Source: UBA2336 sp964404445 (GTDB lineage Bacteria; Bacteroidota; Bacteroidia; Cytophagales; Cyclobacteriaceae). From it: 64,000 nt of DNA. The first letter of the stretch is position 1, and each line of letters opens with the position of its first letter. The DNA is taken from the NCBI GenBank assembly GCA_964404445.1, contig CAYOJW010000001.1:682001-746000 (forward strand), in the 5' to 3' direction. The notes beneath the pieces were generated by a model. It was not told the DNA's origin and searched no databases. It was given only the letters and a program-made list of their open reading frames with translations. The position numbers and the translations under genes are program-made. Positions 42,873-51,793 of the stretch are shown one piece after another.

Positions 42873-44951
42873 ATGCAAAACATCACGCTTGAGTCACACC
42901 CTTCTTTCATCATTCTCTGCCTTGCGGTAGCGGTCGGCTATGCGTTTTTGTTATACAAAAGCAAGCATCCGTGGCCGGGAACATTGAATAAGATTTTATT
43001 TGCCGGAAGGGCAGTGCTTGTATTTCTGTTAGCGTTTTTATTGCTCAGCCCGATCATCCGCCAGGTGAATAACATTTACGAAAAACCGGTTTTTGTTGTG
43101 TTGCTCGACAACTCAGTTTCGGTAAGCGAAACAACTGATTCGGTAAGTCGTTATAACCTTGTTCTATCGCTTCAGGCGTTGCAGCAATCGTTACACGATA
43201 AAGGATATGCTGTTGAACAGAAAACACTTTCGGGCGAAACAGCAACCCAACCCGTTTTTAATGCACCTTCGTCAGACTTACAGGGCGCTTTGCGGAAAGT
43301 CGCCAACCAGTACGAAGGCAAAACAGTGGCCGGTGTATTGTTGGTGTCCGATGGTATTTATAATTCGGGGTTGTCGCCACTGTATGCGGCACATCATTTT
43401 CCGGTTTATACGTTGGGTGTGGGCGATACCGCGCAACGGCAAGACATCGCCATTAAAGATGTGGTGTATAATAAGATTGCATACCAGGGAAATAAATTCC
43501 CAATTCGTGCCGAGGTGTTGGTGAAAGGGTTCCCGAACGAACCGATAACCATTTCGTTAATCCGGGGTGGCCGCGTACCCGAAAAGCAAACAAAAAATTC
43601 GGGGAACGATCAGTTGGTTGTTGCCGAGTTTAACGCTTCCGCAGATGAACAGGGTATTCAACGTTACGAAGTACAGGTAGAAACAAAACCGACCGAAAAA
43701 AATATCCGCAACAATAAGGCAACGGCTTTTATTGATGTGGTAGAAGGCAAAAAGAAAATAGTGGTAGTGGCAAGTGCGCCTCATCCTGATATTAAAGCCC
43801 TGCGTGCGATCATCGACAAGAACACGAACTACGAGTTCATCCTGCACATCCCGGAAACGGAAGAAACCTCACCGAAAAATTTACAACCATCAGAAATTGA
43901 TCTGGCTGTTTTCCATCAATCGCCCGACAAACGCGGCCGTACCCGCGAGTTGTTTCAACGGTTTGCTTCCGGTAAAACATCCATGTTTGTTGTTGTAGGC
44001 GCACAAACCGATTTGAATGTACTGGCACAACACAATGTTCCGTTAAAGTTCGAGCAACAGCCCCGGCAGTACGATGATGTAATGCCCGTAGTAAATCCGG
44101 CCTTTACGCACTTTATGCTTTCACCCGAAGCGAACACCGTGTTCGCGGGCTTCCCTCCGGTGTGGGTTCCGTTCGGCCGTATGCAGGTGCCGCTTTCCGT
44201 AACCACGTTGTTGTCGCAACGCATAGGCAGCATCACAACCGAAAAACCCCTGTTGTGGATGGACACGCAAAATGAACGGAAGACTGCCGTGATGTTGGGC
44301 GAGGGCTTCTGGCAATGGCGGCTGGAAGAGTATTCAAAAAATGAAAACACCAATGCGTTCGATGAAGTGTTTGGTAAGCTCATCCAATACCTGAGCACAA
44401 CCGATGACCGGAATAAGTTTAAGAGTTATCCGCTGCAACAACAGTTTTCAGATACCGAAGCGGTAGTGTTCGAGAGTCAGGTGTATAACGATATTTACGA
44501 ACCTGTTTTTGGCAATCGCATTGATTTGGAAATCACCGATGATGCCGGAAAAAAATATGCTTACAATTATGTGATCAGTCCCGGCAATGCCCGCTACCAG
44601 ATTGGCGGTTTGCCTGAAGGGATTTATAAGTACACGGCACGTACGGTTATGAATGCCAAGACCGAAAGCGTACGCGGACAGTTTTTGGTTACCGCGCAAC
44701 AGGCCGAACTGCAAAACCTCACGGCCGATTTTGATTTGCTGCGCGGCCTTTCTGCGGCAACGGGCGGCAGGTTTTACGGCATGGCCGAAACCGAAAAAAT
44801 GCAGCACGATCTTACAACAGCCGAAGCCCGTAGCGTTATTCATAGCGAAGAAAAATTCGATAACCTGCTTAACCTGAAATGGTTTTTCTTTTTGCTGCTG
44901 GCATTGGTAACAGCCGAATGGTTTTTACGGAAGTTTTATGGCGGGTATTGA
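42873..44951 (+). CDS. Membrane-anchored vWA-like domain protein
   Basis: A 692-residue protein with two N-terminal membrane helices (about residues 9-27 and 42-62) and one near the C-terminus (about 669-687). Between them, FVVLLDNSVSVSE is a DxSxS-type MIDAS start and VAGVLLVSDGIYNSG is the following vWA strand with Asp and Gly. After that come Ig-like beta repeats, a Rossmann-like segment (KKIVVVASAPHPDIKALRAII) and a C-terminal beta-rich domain. This layout matches Bacteroidota aerotolerance-like vWA membrane proteins of unknown function. It lies 48 nt after rarA across a TTAG-rich spacer. A role in envelope assembly is a guess. Confidence 0.75.
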   Translation: MQNITLESHPSFIILCLAVAVGYAFLLYKSKHPWPGTLNKILFAGRAVLVFLLAFLLLSPIIRQVNNIYEKPVFVVLLDNSVSVSETTDSVSRYNLVLSLQALQQSLHDKGYAVEQKTLSGETATQPVFNAPSSDLQGALRKVANQYEGKTVAGVLLVSDGIYNSGLSPLYAAHHFPVYTLGVGDTAQRQDIAIKDVVYNKIAYQGNKFPIRAEVLVKGFPNEPITISLIRGGRVPEKQTKNSGNDQLVVAEFNASADEQGIQRYEVQVETKPTEKNIRNNKATAFIDVVEGKKKIVVVASAPHPDIKALRAIIDKNTNYEFILHIPETEETSPKNLQPSEIDLAVFHQSPDKRGRTRELFQRFASGKTSMFVVVGAQTDLNVLAQHNVPLKFEQQPRQYDDVMPVVNPAFTHFMLSPEANTVFAGFPPVWVPFGRMQVPLSVTTLLSQRIGSITTEKPLLWMDTQNERKTAVMLGEGFWQWRLEEYSKNENTNAFDEVFGKLIQYLSTTDDRNKFKSYPLQQQFSDTEAVVFESQVYNDIYEPVFGNRIDLEITDDAGKKYAYNYVISPGNARYQIGGLPEGIYKYTARTVMNAKTESVRGQFLVTAQQAELQNLTADFDLLRGLSAATGGRFYGMAETEKMQHDLTTAEARSVIHSEEKFDNLLNLKWFFFLLLALVTAEWFLRKFYGGY

Positions 44952-45161
44952 TCGGTGTTAGAATTGTGAAGGATTCGCAGTTCTCAAGTGTTCTCGTTAA
45001 AACGAGGACGGTAAGGGGTAAAGGTTTGAGATTGAGCCATAAGTTTCTTTAACAAAGCTTATGCAGTTACTTAGGTAAGTATTAGAACTGGTGGTATTTC
45101 TTAAATTGTTAAAGGTGCATGTTGGGGATTTGTAATGAGAAAAATCTTTGACCGCCACAAA
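44952..45161. other. Intergenic region between convergent genes
   Basis: 210 nt holding two imperfect hairpins: CTCGTT/AACGAG near 44994-45007 and CATAAG/CTTATG near 45040-45065. Either could terminate the vWA gene, but neither has a strong T run. Confidence 0.4.
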
Positions 45162-46337
45162 TTAATTACCAGTGTCTTCTTCTAACGGAAAAGCAAGCAG
45201 TTCCCACGTCCTCCCTCCGTCTCGAGTCAGTTGTAACACCCGGGTTCCATAAGCAACACCGAAGTGCTTATCAAAAAAATTAATTTTACGTCCGTAAAAA
45301 GATTTTCCGTTTACCAAATTCCAAGTAAGGCCTTTGTCTTGGGAAACATACAGTTTACAGATGGCCTCTACCTGGTCTGATTCGATTACTATAGATGCGA
45401 ACAGGATCCCATCTTTTGTCATGTGTGATGTGATCATGTTTTCTCCCAAAGTAGTTTCAGACCAAACGGCACCGCCATTTTGAGTAGAAAAAAAACCACC
45501 TTCGTGTGATACAATAATGTGATCGCTATCCATTACATACAATTTATCTACCTTTTTAGAGAGTGTACCAATAGTTGTCCAAGTGTGCCCGCCATCTATT
45601 GTCTTAAACAAATATCCTGATTCACTTGTTGATTTATTTGCTAGAATGTACCCTTCAGTATCATTCAGAAAGAAGATATTAGCAGGAGTATAATCATAAC
45701 CTTCAATAATTGAAATATGATTATCAATAAGACTTTGAGAGCCATCAATTTTATAGACTCTAATTCCATGAGGGAAAAGATTTTGATCAGGACCATTTGA
45801 GCCCCTTATAAAACGCGCAATCATCCAGCCATTATTTTCAGACCGTAAAAATGCCCGAGGATGGCTAATCGTTCCGTCATAGCTATAGGGATATATAAAA
45901 TTTTTATCCTCATCCTTCAGAAGATACTTATCAAAGTAGCCTACAAATTCACCCGAAGCTGGATGGTAATGATATAATCGACTCGTTATTACCCAGCCTT
46001 GGTGATTCCAATAGTCCCATTTTAAAAAATATGTTTCAGAACCGTCAGGAGAGTAGTTTGGTCGAGAGAATTCTGTTAATAGTTCCCAGTCGGAGTTGAT
46101 GCCTCCAGTATTTTTTTGATAACTATTAAATGCATTGTTGGTTCGAAAGGCAAAGTCGTTTGTAAATCCAGAAATTTGATTATAACCCTTTATGTCGATA
46201 TGAAAAATGCCTGCATCTGAAAGTTCTTTTAATTTTAAGGTTGGGATATCGAGTTCTGTATTCTCAATTAAGAATGCATCCTTTTCGGAGCACCCAAATA
46301 AGATTATAAGAATAAAAGTTATGACTATTGTCTTCAT
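45162..46337 (-). CDS. Lipoprotein with BNR/Ycf48-like beta-propeller repeats
   Basis: A 391-residue lipoprotein (lipobox ILFGC, Cys16). The C-terminal half has four degenerate BNR/Asp-box blades: KTIDGGHTWTTIG, STQNGGAVWSETTLG, VSQDKGLTWNLV and LTRDGGRTWELL. The N-terminal half is beta-rich and may add further blades. Such propellers occur in Ycf48-like and sortilin-type proteins, where they bind proteins or glycans; no hydrolase residues are evident. It overlaps the preceding gene by 4 nt (ATGA), so the two are translationally coupled. Codons are visibly richer in A/T at third positions than in neighbouring genes. Confidence 0.75.
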   Translation of the reverse strand: MKTIVITFILIILFGCSEKDAFLIENTELDIPTLKLKELSDAGIFHIDIKGYNQISGFTNDFAFRTNNAFNSYQKNTGGINSDWELLTEFSRPNYSPDGSETYFLKWDYWNHQGWVITSRLYHYHPASGEFVGYFDKYLLKDEDKNFIYPYSYDGTISHPRAFLRSENNGWMIARFIRGSNGPDQNLFPHGIRVYKIDGSQSLIDNHISIIEGYDYTPANIFFLNDTEGYILANKSTSESGYLFKTIDGGHTWTTIGTLSKKVDKLYVMDSDHIIVSHEGGFFSTQNGGAVWSETTLGENMITSHMTKDGILFASIVIESDQVEAICKLYVSQDKGLTWNLVNGKSFYGRKINFFDKHFGVAYGTRVLQLTRDGGRTWELLAFPLEEDTGN

Positions 46338-47008
46338 TTTTTTGCAAACTTAAATCCGACACCCATGGTAACACTATTGAATGACATCTTTTTGCCATTG
46401 TCATACACGAGATTGTAAATTGAACTATATGCATTCATGGAGTCTTTTATTTCCGCTAAGACTTCATCACTCACTCGAACTTTTGGACTGGCGAGAATAC
46501 ATTCGGTAAATAAGAACACCCCAGACTGCATTTGAAGTCTCATGCTTAGGTTAGCGCCAACACCATTAAACTCAACTAATCTTGTATTGTCACCACTGTA
46601 ACCCTTTCGAGGAGCTACATAATCAACTCCAGAAATATAGAAAGCTCCTGCTGATGGAATAAGATATGCTTTTTTTGCGCTGATTTTGTTTCCTTCAACT
46701 TGTGATCCAAATGTAAAATAGATGAGATTGTCGCGTGCAGATTCGTTAACGTAATTCCCGAAATAAGTTATGGACACCGTTGGGACGATTCTGACGTGAG
46801 ATTTTAAAATGGGAATTGAGAGAGCAGTAGATAATTTACTGCCGAGAGTGTATACCTCTGAGATATTCTTGCCAAATGCAATTGCTCCACCACCGCTAAC
46901 ATGAAAATGGAGAGTGCTATCTTTTTTTTGTGAAAAACTGATGTTTGTTGAGGTAATGAAAAAGGCAAAAAAGCCCAGTATCAAAACTTTTTTTGAGAGG
47001 GTGATCAT
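46334..47008 (-). CDS. Secreted hypothetical protein, possibly an outer-membrane beta-barrel
   Basis: A 224-residue protein with a Sec signal peptide (cleavage after NISFS, near residue 27). The mature part alternates short polar turns and amphipathic strands (FHVSGGGAIAFGK, HVRIVPTVSITYFGNY, LSMRLQMQSGVFLFTE, FNSVTMGVGFKFAKK), ending in aromatic/hydrophobic residues, which suggests an outer-membrane barrel. The family was not recognised. It precedes and overlaps the BNR lipoprotein gene, forming a two-gene unit in an AT-richer patch with no obvious housekeeping link. Confidence 0.6.
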   Translation of the reverse strand: MITLSKKVLILGFFAFFITSTNISFSQKKDSTLHFHVSGGGAIAFGKNISEVYTLGSKLSTALSIPILKSHVRIVPTVSITYFGNYVNESARDNLIYFTFGSQVEGNKISAKKAYLIPSAGAFYISGVDYVAPRKGYSGDNTRLVEFNGVGANLSMRLQMQSGVFLFTECILASPKVRVSDEVLAEIKDSMNAYSSIYNLVYDNGKKMSFNSVTMGVGFKFAKK

Positions 47009-47236
47009 GTCTTTAGATAAATAATCTTCAAGTATAAATAAAAAGAATGAGAATCGTTTCCGCTGTTTGATCTTCTATGATTGCACTGTATAGCGAAACT
47101 CAGGTAATCTTTTCAATTTTTAGGGTTTTATGGAGGGTATTAAAACGGTGTTTGAATTTTAAATCCTGAATTATCCCGGTTCGTTATTGCAAAATTGCAA
47201 ACTGTAAAGAATACTTAGATGACATGATCAGAATGG

Positions 47237-47329
47237 TTAATTCCAGATCCCATTCATTTCGGTAAGGATGATCGGAGTATTGTCTGTTACCATAATAGTG
47301 TGCTCGTGTTGCGCCATGTAGTCAGCTTT
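47237..47329 (-). pseudogene. C-terminal relic of a type I methionine aminopeptidase gene
   Basis: The minus strand encodes 30 residues ending in TAA, containing AQHEHTIMVT and PIILTEMNGIWN. AQxEHTxxVT with a following ILT is the conserved C-terminal active-site segment of type I methionine aminopeptidases (His and Glu near the metal site). A stop codon lies immediately upstream in the frame, and nothing resembling the other 220 or more residues follows in the next 100 nt. The piece therefore looks like the end of a deleted map gene. A functional map is presumably elsewhere in the genome. Confidence 0.5.
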
Positions 47330-47432
47330 TTAACTTAAGGCATTAAATTACCGGTAATTGCATCAATATTACCTAAAGCAAAGCTGCAAATACAGTTTAT
47401 TTGACGTTTCCGTTTTACAAGAAATGCGATAA

Positions 47433-47576
47433 ATGAATACTTTATTGAAGTACATCTTGATGGTAATTTTTATCCTCATAGCATTGCCCATTCTTTTGAT
47501 CATTGCTTTCTTGCTTCTAAGAGATAGCACGATGTCTTATTCTAAAATTCAGCGAATTCTTCACGGAAAAGATTGA
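47433..47576 (+). CDS. Possible 47-residue single-pass membrane protein
   Basis: ATG at 47433 to TGA at 47574-47576. The product has one long hydrophobic helix (residues about 8-29) followed by RDSTMSYSKIQRILHGKD, a basic tail consistent with a cytoplasmic C-terminus. No family is recognised and no promoter is evident; it lies in the AT-rich gap beside the map relic and just before the clpC terminator. Confidence 0.35.
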   Translation: MNTLLKYILMVIFILIALPILLIIAFLLLRDSTMSYSKIQRILHGKD

Positions 47577-47583
47577 TCAATCA

Positions 47584-47612
47584 TAAAAAAAGGCGAGCCA
47601 TCAGCTCGCCTT
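47584..47612 (-). terminator. Rho-independent terminator of clpC
   Basis: On the minus strand AAGGCGAGC and GCTCGCCTT form a perfect 9-bp stem around a 5-nt loop, followed by T residues. It begins 28 nt past the clpC stop. Confidence 0.85.
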
Positions 47613-47640
47613 GTATTGATTTAAAAAATTAACCTGAAAA

Positions 47641-50187
47641 TTATTCGCTCTTCTTAGAAGTAGCCTTGGGCTTTTTTACTTTCAGCGTAAGCATATCCGA
47701 TTGGCCATCGTGGTCGGCAATGATGGTGCCTCCCTCTTCAATTTCGCCTTTCAGGATTTCTTCGGCCACGGCATCTTCCAGGTATTTGGTGATAGCACGG
47801 TTTAACGGGCGCGCACCAAATTGCTGGTCGTAGCCTTTTTCGGCCAAAAAGTCTTTTGCTTTTTCGGTAAGCTCAACGTTGTAGCCTAATTGCGTAATGC
47901 GGTCGAATACTTTTTTCAGCGTAATGTCAATAATTTGGTGGATGTCTTCACGCTGCAATGAGTTGAACACGATCACATCGTCAAGCCTGTTCAAAAACTC
48001 GGGACTGAACGCACGCTTCAACGCACTTTGAATGGTTGACTTCATGTTTTCTTCGATGTTATCGCGTTTGGCGGCTGTTGAGAAACCAATACCGCTGCCA
48101 AAATCTTTCAAATCGCGCACACCAATGTTGGAGGTCATAATGATGATGGTGTTCCGGAAATCGACCCTGCGGCCTAAGCCATCGGTTAAAATACCATCGT
48201 CTAACACCTGTAACAAAATGTTGAAAATATCGGGGTGTGCTTTTTCGATTTCATCTAACAACACTACCGAGTATGGCTTGCGCCTTACTTTTTCGGTAAG
48301 CTGCCCGCCTTCTTCGTAGCCTACGTATCCCGGAGGGGCGCCCACTAAACGCGACACCGAAAACTTTTCCATGTATTCGCTCATGTCGATACGAATCAAC
48401 GAGTCTTCTTTATCGAACAAGTATGTGGCTAACACTTTGGCCAATTCGGTTTTACCCACACCGGTAGGGCCGAGGAAGATAAACGAACCAATTGGTTTTT
48501 TCGGGTCTTTCAAGCCCACGCGCGTGCGCTGAATGGCCTTTGTTAATTTTTTAATCGCTTCGGTCTGGCCGATTACCTTGCCGCTCAATTCGGTGCTCAT
48601 CGTGAGCAACTTGTTACTTTCCTTTTGCGCGATACGCTTGGTCGGAATGCCCGTCATCATGGCGATAACATCGGCAACGTTGTCTTCGTTAACCGTGTAT
48701 TTCTCGGTACGGGTTTTTTCTTCCCACTTTGCCTTGGCGATGTCTAACTGTTCTAATAATTTTTTCTCGCGGTCGCGCAGTTGGGCGGCTTCTTCGTACT
48801 TCTGACTTTTCACCACGCGGTTTTTTTCTTTCTTCACATCTTCAACGGCTTCTTCGAGCTTCACGATTTCTTCCGGAACGTGAATGTTGTTGATGTGTAC
48901 GCGCGCACCGGCTTCGTCCATTACGTCAATGGCCTTATCCGGAAGGAAACGGTCGCTGATATAACGATCCGAAAACTTCACGCACGCTTCAATAGCTTCT
49001 TTGGTAAAGATTACATGATGGTGATCTTCGTATTTTTCTTTAATGTTTTCGAGAATCTGGATGGTTTCTTCTACCGTTGTGGAATCGACCATCACCATTT
49101 GGAAACGCCTGGCCAGCGCCCCGTCTTTCTCGATATACTGGCGATATTCGTCTAATGTAGTTGCACCGATACACTGAATTTCACCGCGCGACAATGCCGG
49201 CTTAAACATATTCGAGGCATCTAACGAGCCTGAAGCGCCTCCGGCTCCTACAATGGTGTGCAACTCATCAATAAAAAGAATAACATCGGGCGATTTTTCC
49301 AGTTCGTTCATCACGGCTTTCATACGCTCTTCAAACTGACCACGGTATTTGGTACCGGCTACCAGCGATGCGAGGTCAAGCGTTACCACACGCTTGCCAA
49401 ACAACACGCGTGATACTTTCTTTTGAATAATGCGCAGGGCAAGACCTTCGGCAATGGCGGTTTTACCCACGCCCGGCTCACCAATTAATATCGGGTTGTT
49501 TTTCTTTCTGCGCGACAGCACTTGTGCAACACGTTCAATTTCTTTTTCGCGGCCTACAATCGGATCGAGCTTACCATCTTCGGCAAGACGGGTAAGGTCG
49601 CGCCCGAAGTTATCGAGCACGGGTGTGCGCGATTTTTCGTTGCCTTTTTTCTCTTTCGGTGCGCTGCCCTGTCCTGCACCTGAAGCTCCGCCAAAGATGC
49701 GCGATGAGTCATCATCCGGGTCATCGGTATCAGAAGCGGCCTGCGGGCCTTCGGCCTGGTATTCGAGCATTTCTTTTACGGTTTCGTAGTTCACATCGAA
49801 TTTGTTTAAAATTTGTGTGGCTAAGTTATCGGCATCGCGCAGGATGGATAATAATAAATGTTCGGTACCGATTAACTGCGCCTTAAAGATTTTGGCTTCG
49901 AGGTAAGTGATCTTCAACACTTTCTCGGACGCTTTGGTAAGGGGTATGTTGGCGAGGTTTTTTATTTCGTGTGTGGCCGTGCCTTTCGATACCTTTTCGA
50001 CTTCGCCACGCAGTTCGTCTAACGGTACGCCTAATTTTTTGAGTACGCCCACGGCTACACCTTCGCCTTCACGGATAAGCCCTAACAACAAGTGTTCGGT
50101 GCCAATATAATCGTGGCCAAGCCGCAGTGCCTCTTCGCGGCTCAGTGAAATAACTTCTTTAACACGGTTGGAAAATTTCGCTTCCAT
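47641..50187 (-). CDS. clpC: ATP-dependent Clp protease ATP-binding subunit ClpC
   Basis: An 848-residue Hsp100 unfoldase that feeds substrates to ClpP. Domains in order: duplicated Clp N-domain (KVISLSREEALRLGHDYIGTEHLL-type repeats at about residues 8-75 and 85-150), a Gly-rich linker, AAA1 with Walker A GEPGVGKTAIAEGL and FIDELHTIVGAGG, a coiled middle region with the UVR-like KNRVVKSQKYEEAAQLRDREKKL (in part), AAA2 with GPTGVGKTELAK and LLDEIEKAHPDIF, and the C-terminal D2-small domain (GARPLNRAI). The middle region and UVR motif mark ClpC rather than ClpB or ClpA. It is monocistronic with a strong terminator. Confidence 0.95.
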   Translation of the reverse strand: MEAKFSNRVKEVISLSREEALRLGHDYIGTEHLLLGLIREGEGVAVGVLKKLGVPLDELRGEVEKVSKGTATHEIKNLANIPLTKASEKVLKITYLEAKIFKAQLIGTEHLLLSILRDADNLATQILNKFDVNYETVKEMLEYQAEGPQAASDTDDPDDDSSRIFGGASGAGQGSAPKEKKGNEKSRTPVLDNFGRDLTRLAEDGKLDPIVGREKEIERVAQVLSRRKKNNPILIGEPGVGKTAIAEGLALRIIQKKVSRVLFGKRVVTLDLASLVAGTKYRGQFEERMKAVMNELEKSPDVILFIDELHTIVGAGGASGSLDASNMFKPALSRGEIQCIGATTLDEYRQYIEKDGALARRFQMVMVDSTTVEETIQILENIKEKYEDHHHVIFTKEAIEACVKFSDRYISDRFLPDKAIDVMDEAGARVHINNIHVPEEIVKLEEAVEDVKKEKNRVVKSQKYEEAAQLRDREKKLLEQLDIAKAKWEEKTRTEKYTVNEDNVADVIAMMTGIPTKRIAQKESNKLLTMSTELSGKVIGQTEAIKKLTKAIQRTRVGLKDPKKPIGSFIFLGPTGVGKTELAKVLATYLFDKEDSLIRIDMSEYMEKFSVSRLVGAPPGYVGYEEGGQLTEKVRRKPYSVVLLDEIEKAHPDIFNILLQVLDDGILTDGLGRRVDFRNTIIIMTSNIGVRDLKDFGSGIGFSTAAKRDNIEENMKSTIQSALKRAFSPEFLNRLDDVIVFNSLQREDIHQIIDITLKKVFDRITQLGYNVELTEKAKDFLAEKGYDQQFGARPLNRAITKYLEDAVAEEILKGEIEEGGTIIADHDGQSDMLTLKVKKPKATSKKSE

Positions 50188-50289
50188 AGATTGGGAATGA
50201 GAATGATTAGTGTAAATGTAAAAAACTTTAGGAGTTTTAGTACCCTTTCTTTTTGCTAAGATTTTAAACGCTTACGCGGATTAATTTGT

Positions 50290-50916
50290 TCATTCCGCCA
50301 CGGCAGGGGAGGTAATCACCTGGCGGGCATTCGGGCCTTCACAAAAGATCAGATCGATAACGCTCATGTTCGGTGCAAACGATTGTCCAAAAACCTGAGT
50401 GTAAGGCCGGGGCCGGAAATATTTTTCGCAAGCGGCTGGTTTCTTTGCGTTTACGATATTGCGGAGGTCGGTGGTGCCCGCAGCAGGTATTTTTTCGTAC
50501 GCCATTGTTTCCGTAACCGGATGTTGAAGTTTTAACCAGCCCCGACAGATTGTCAGCAATTCGTAGTTTAGGTCGTACAGAAATTTGTACTCCTTATATA
50601 ATGTGTTGTGCAGGGCATCGGCATAATATTCAAAAAAAGGGGCGTTGTTGTAAGCCGATACAATGCTGCGCCAATGGTTGTTGAGCCACTTTTGGCTGTA
50701 ATCGATTTGAATGTCGCGGATCACCGTTTTACCATGCTTGCCGGTAAGCGGTACGGTGAGTTCCTGAACGCCTTGCGAAGTAAGAATGCGGCACCGGCTC
50801 CGGTACGTTTGTTTGATAAAGTGTTCGTGCTTTTCAAGAACGATGGCATCGAACGATTGCGTGGCTGCAAACCAGGCAATGGAAGGAAGGTAGTGAAGTT
50901 CGATGAGGCAGTTCAA
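50290..50916 (-). CDS. WbqC family protein
   Basis: A 208-residue cytoplasmic protein with WbqC-family features: the N-terminal IELHYLPSIAWFAA, EKHEHFIKQTYRSRCRI, LTVPLTGKHGKTVIRDIQIDY, WLNNHWRSIVSAYNNAPFFEYY and the C-terminal NMSVIDLIFCEGPNARQVI. WbqC-like proteins occur in O-antigen or glycan clusters and in isolation in Bacteroidota; their catalytic role is not settled. The start codon is TTG (50914-50916). A TTAGA-type degenerate repeat lies directly upstream (50917-50953). Confidence 0.85.
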   Translation of the reverse strand: MNCLIELHYLPSIAWFAATQSFDAIVLEKHEHFIKQTYRSRCRILTSQGVQELTVPLTGKHGKTVIRDIQIDYSQKWLNNHWRSIVSAYNNAPFFEYYADALHNTLYKEYKFLYDLNYELLTICRGWLKLQHPVTETMAYEKIPAAGTTDLRNIVNAKKPAACEKYFRPRPYTQVFGQSFAPNMSVIDLIFCEGPNARQVITSPAVAE

Positions 50917-50985
50917 GTGTTAGATGTGAGATATTAGATGTTAGATATTAGATTCTTTGCCTATTGCGCTTTGCCTGTTGAAATG

Positions 50986-51609
50986 TTACAAATCAATTTC
51001 ACCTAACCCTTGTCTTACAAGAATTAATTCATCGCCTGTGCAATCCACAACGGTTGAGGGTACGTTGCCTCCGGCTCCGCCATCAATTACAAGATCGACT
51101 AAGTTTTTAAAGTCTTCGTAAATTTCTTCAGGATCAGTGGTGTAGGCTTTAATCTTGTCGTCATCTTTAATAGAAGAAGTTATTAGTGGATTACCCAACT
51201 CGGCCACAATCACACGCGGAATGTTATGATCGGGAATACGAATACCAACAGTTTTTTTGGTTACATCCAAAATTTTAGGAACACGGCTGCTCGACTCCAA
51301 AATAAATGTAAACGGCCCGGGCAATGATTTCTTCAACACCTTAAATACAGGGGTCTGTAAATTCTTAACGTATTCCGAAATATGCGTGAGGTCGTTACAG
51401 ATAAACGATAAATCTAATTTGTTGGGCTTAATGTCAAGTACGCGGCATAACCGTTCAATGGATTTACGGTTCATCAAATCGCACCCGATACCGTAAATGG
51501 TATCGGTAGGGTAAACAATTATTCCGCCTTTGCGTAAAACATCCACTACTCGGTTTATTTTACGCATCTCGGGATTTTGCGGATGGATTTTCAGTAATTC
51601 GGCAGCCAT
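50986..51609 (-). CDS. Sua5/YciO/YrdC-type L-threonylcarbamoyladenylate synthase family protein
   Basis: A 207-residue protein with the YrdC fold. Motifs: GGIIVYPTDTIYGIGCD (nucleotide-binding KxR/SxN-type pocket), a SLPGPFTFILESS strand, KKTVGIRIPDH and PLITSSIKDDD. TsaC/Sua5 members make threonylcarbamoyl-AMP for t6A37 modification of ANN-decoding tRNAs. The sequence leans to the YciO/YrdC-like subgroup, for which activity is less certain, and it lacks the extra Sua5 C-terminal domain. It is monocistronic, divergent from mltG across a palindromic element. Confidence 0.85.
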   Translation of the reverse strand: MAAELLKIHPQNPEMRKINRVVDVLRKGGIIVYPTDTIYGIGCDLMNRKSIERLCRVLDIKPNKLDLSFICNDLTHISEYVKNLQTPVFKVLKKSLPGPFTFILESSSRVPKILDVTKKTVGIRIPDHNIPRVIVAELGNPLITSSIKDDDKIKAYTTDPEEIYEDFKNLVDLVIDGGAGGNVPSTVVDCTGDELILVRQGLGEIDL

Positions 51610-51655
51610 GATTTGAGGCTTTCAATATACAACACGAAATCATAATTGTAGTTCC

Positions 51656-51763
51656 CCCTCACCCAAATAGAAATTTGTGTAACTATAAAACGTGTCGTAC
51701 CCTCTCCCTGGGGAGAGGGTAGTTCTTTTTGACTATAAATATCGGTGGTAATTAGGGTGAGGG
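51656..51763. repeat. Nested palindromic element between the yrdC-like gene and mltG
   Basis: Outer arms CCCTCACCC (51656-51664) and GGGTGAGGG (51755-51763) are perfectly inverted. The centre TACCCTCTCC-CTGG-GGAGAGGGTA (51698-51721) is a perfect 10-bp hairpin. It resembles the widespread extragenic palindromes with CCCTCTCC...GGAGAGGG cores and may be a non-autonomous element. Confidence 0.65.
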
Positions 51764-51793
51764 TTTGTATTTTTGAAACCTTAATAATCGCTT

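Noticed and set aside
50917..50953. TTAGA repeats as a CRISPR array
   Set aside because: Units are only 7-8 nt, imperfect and without spacers; no cas genes occur in the window.
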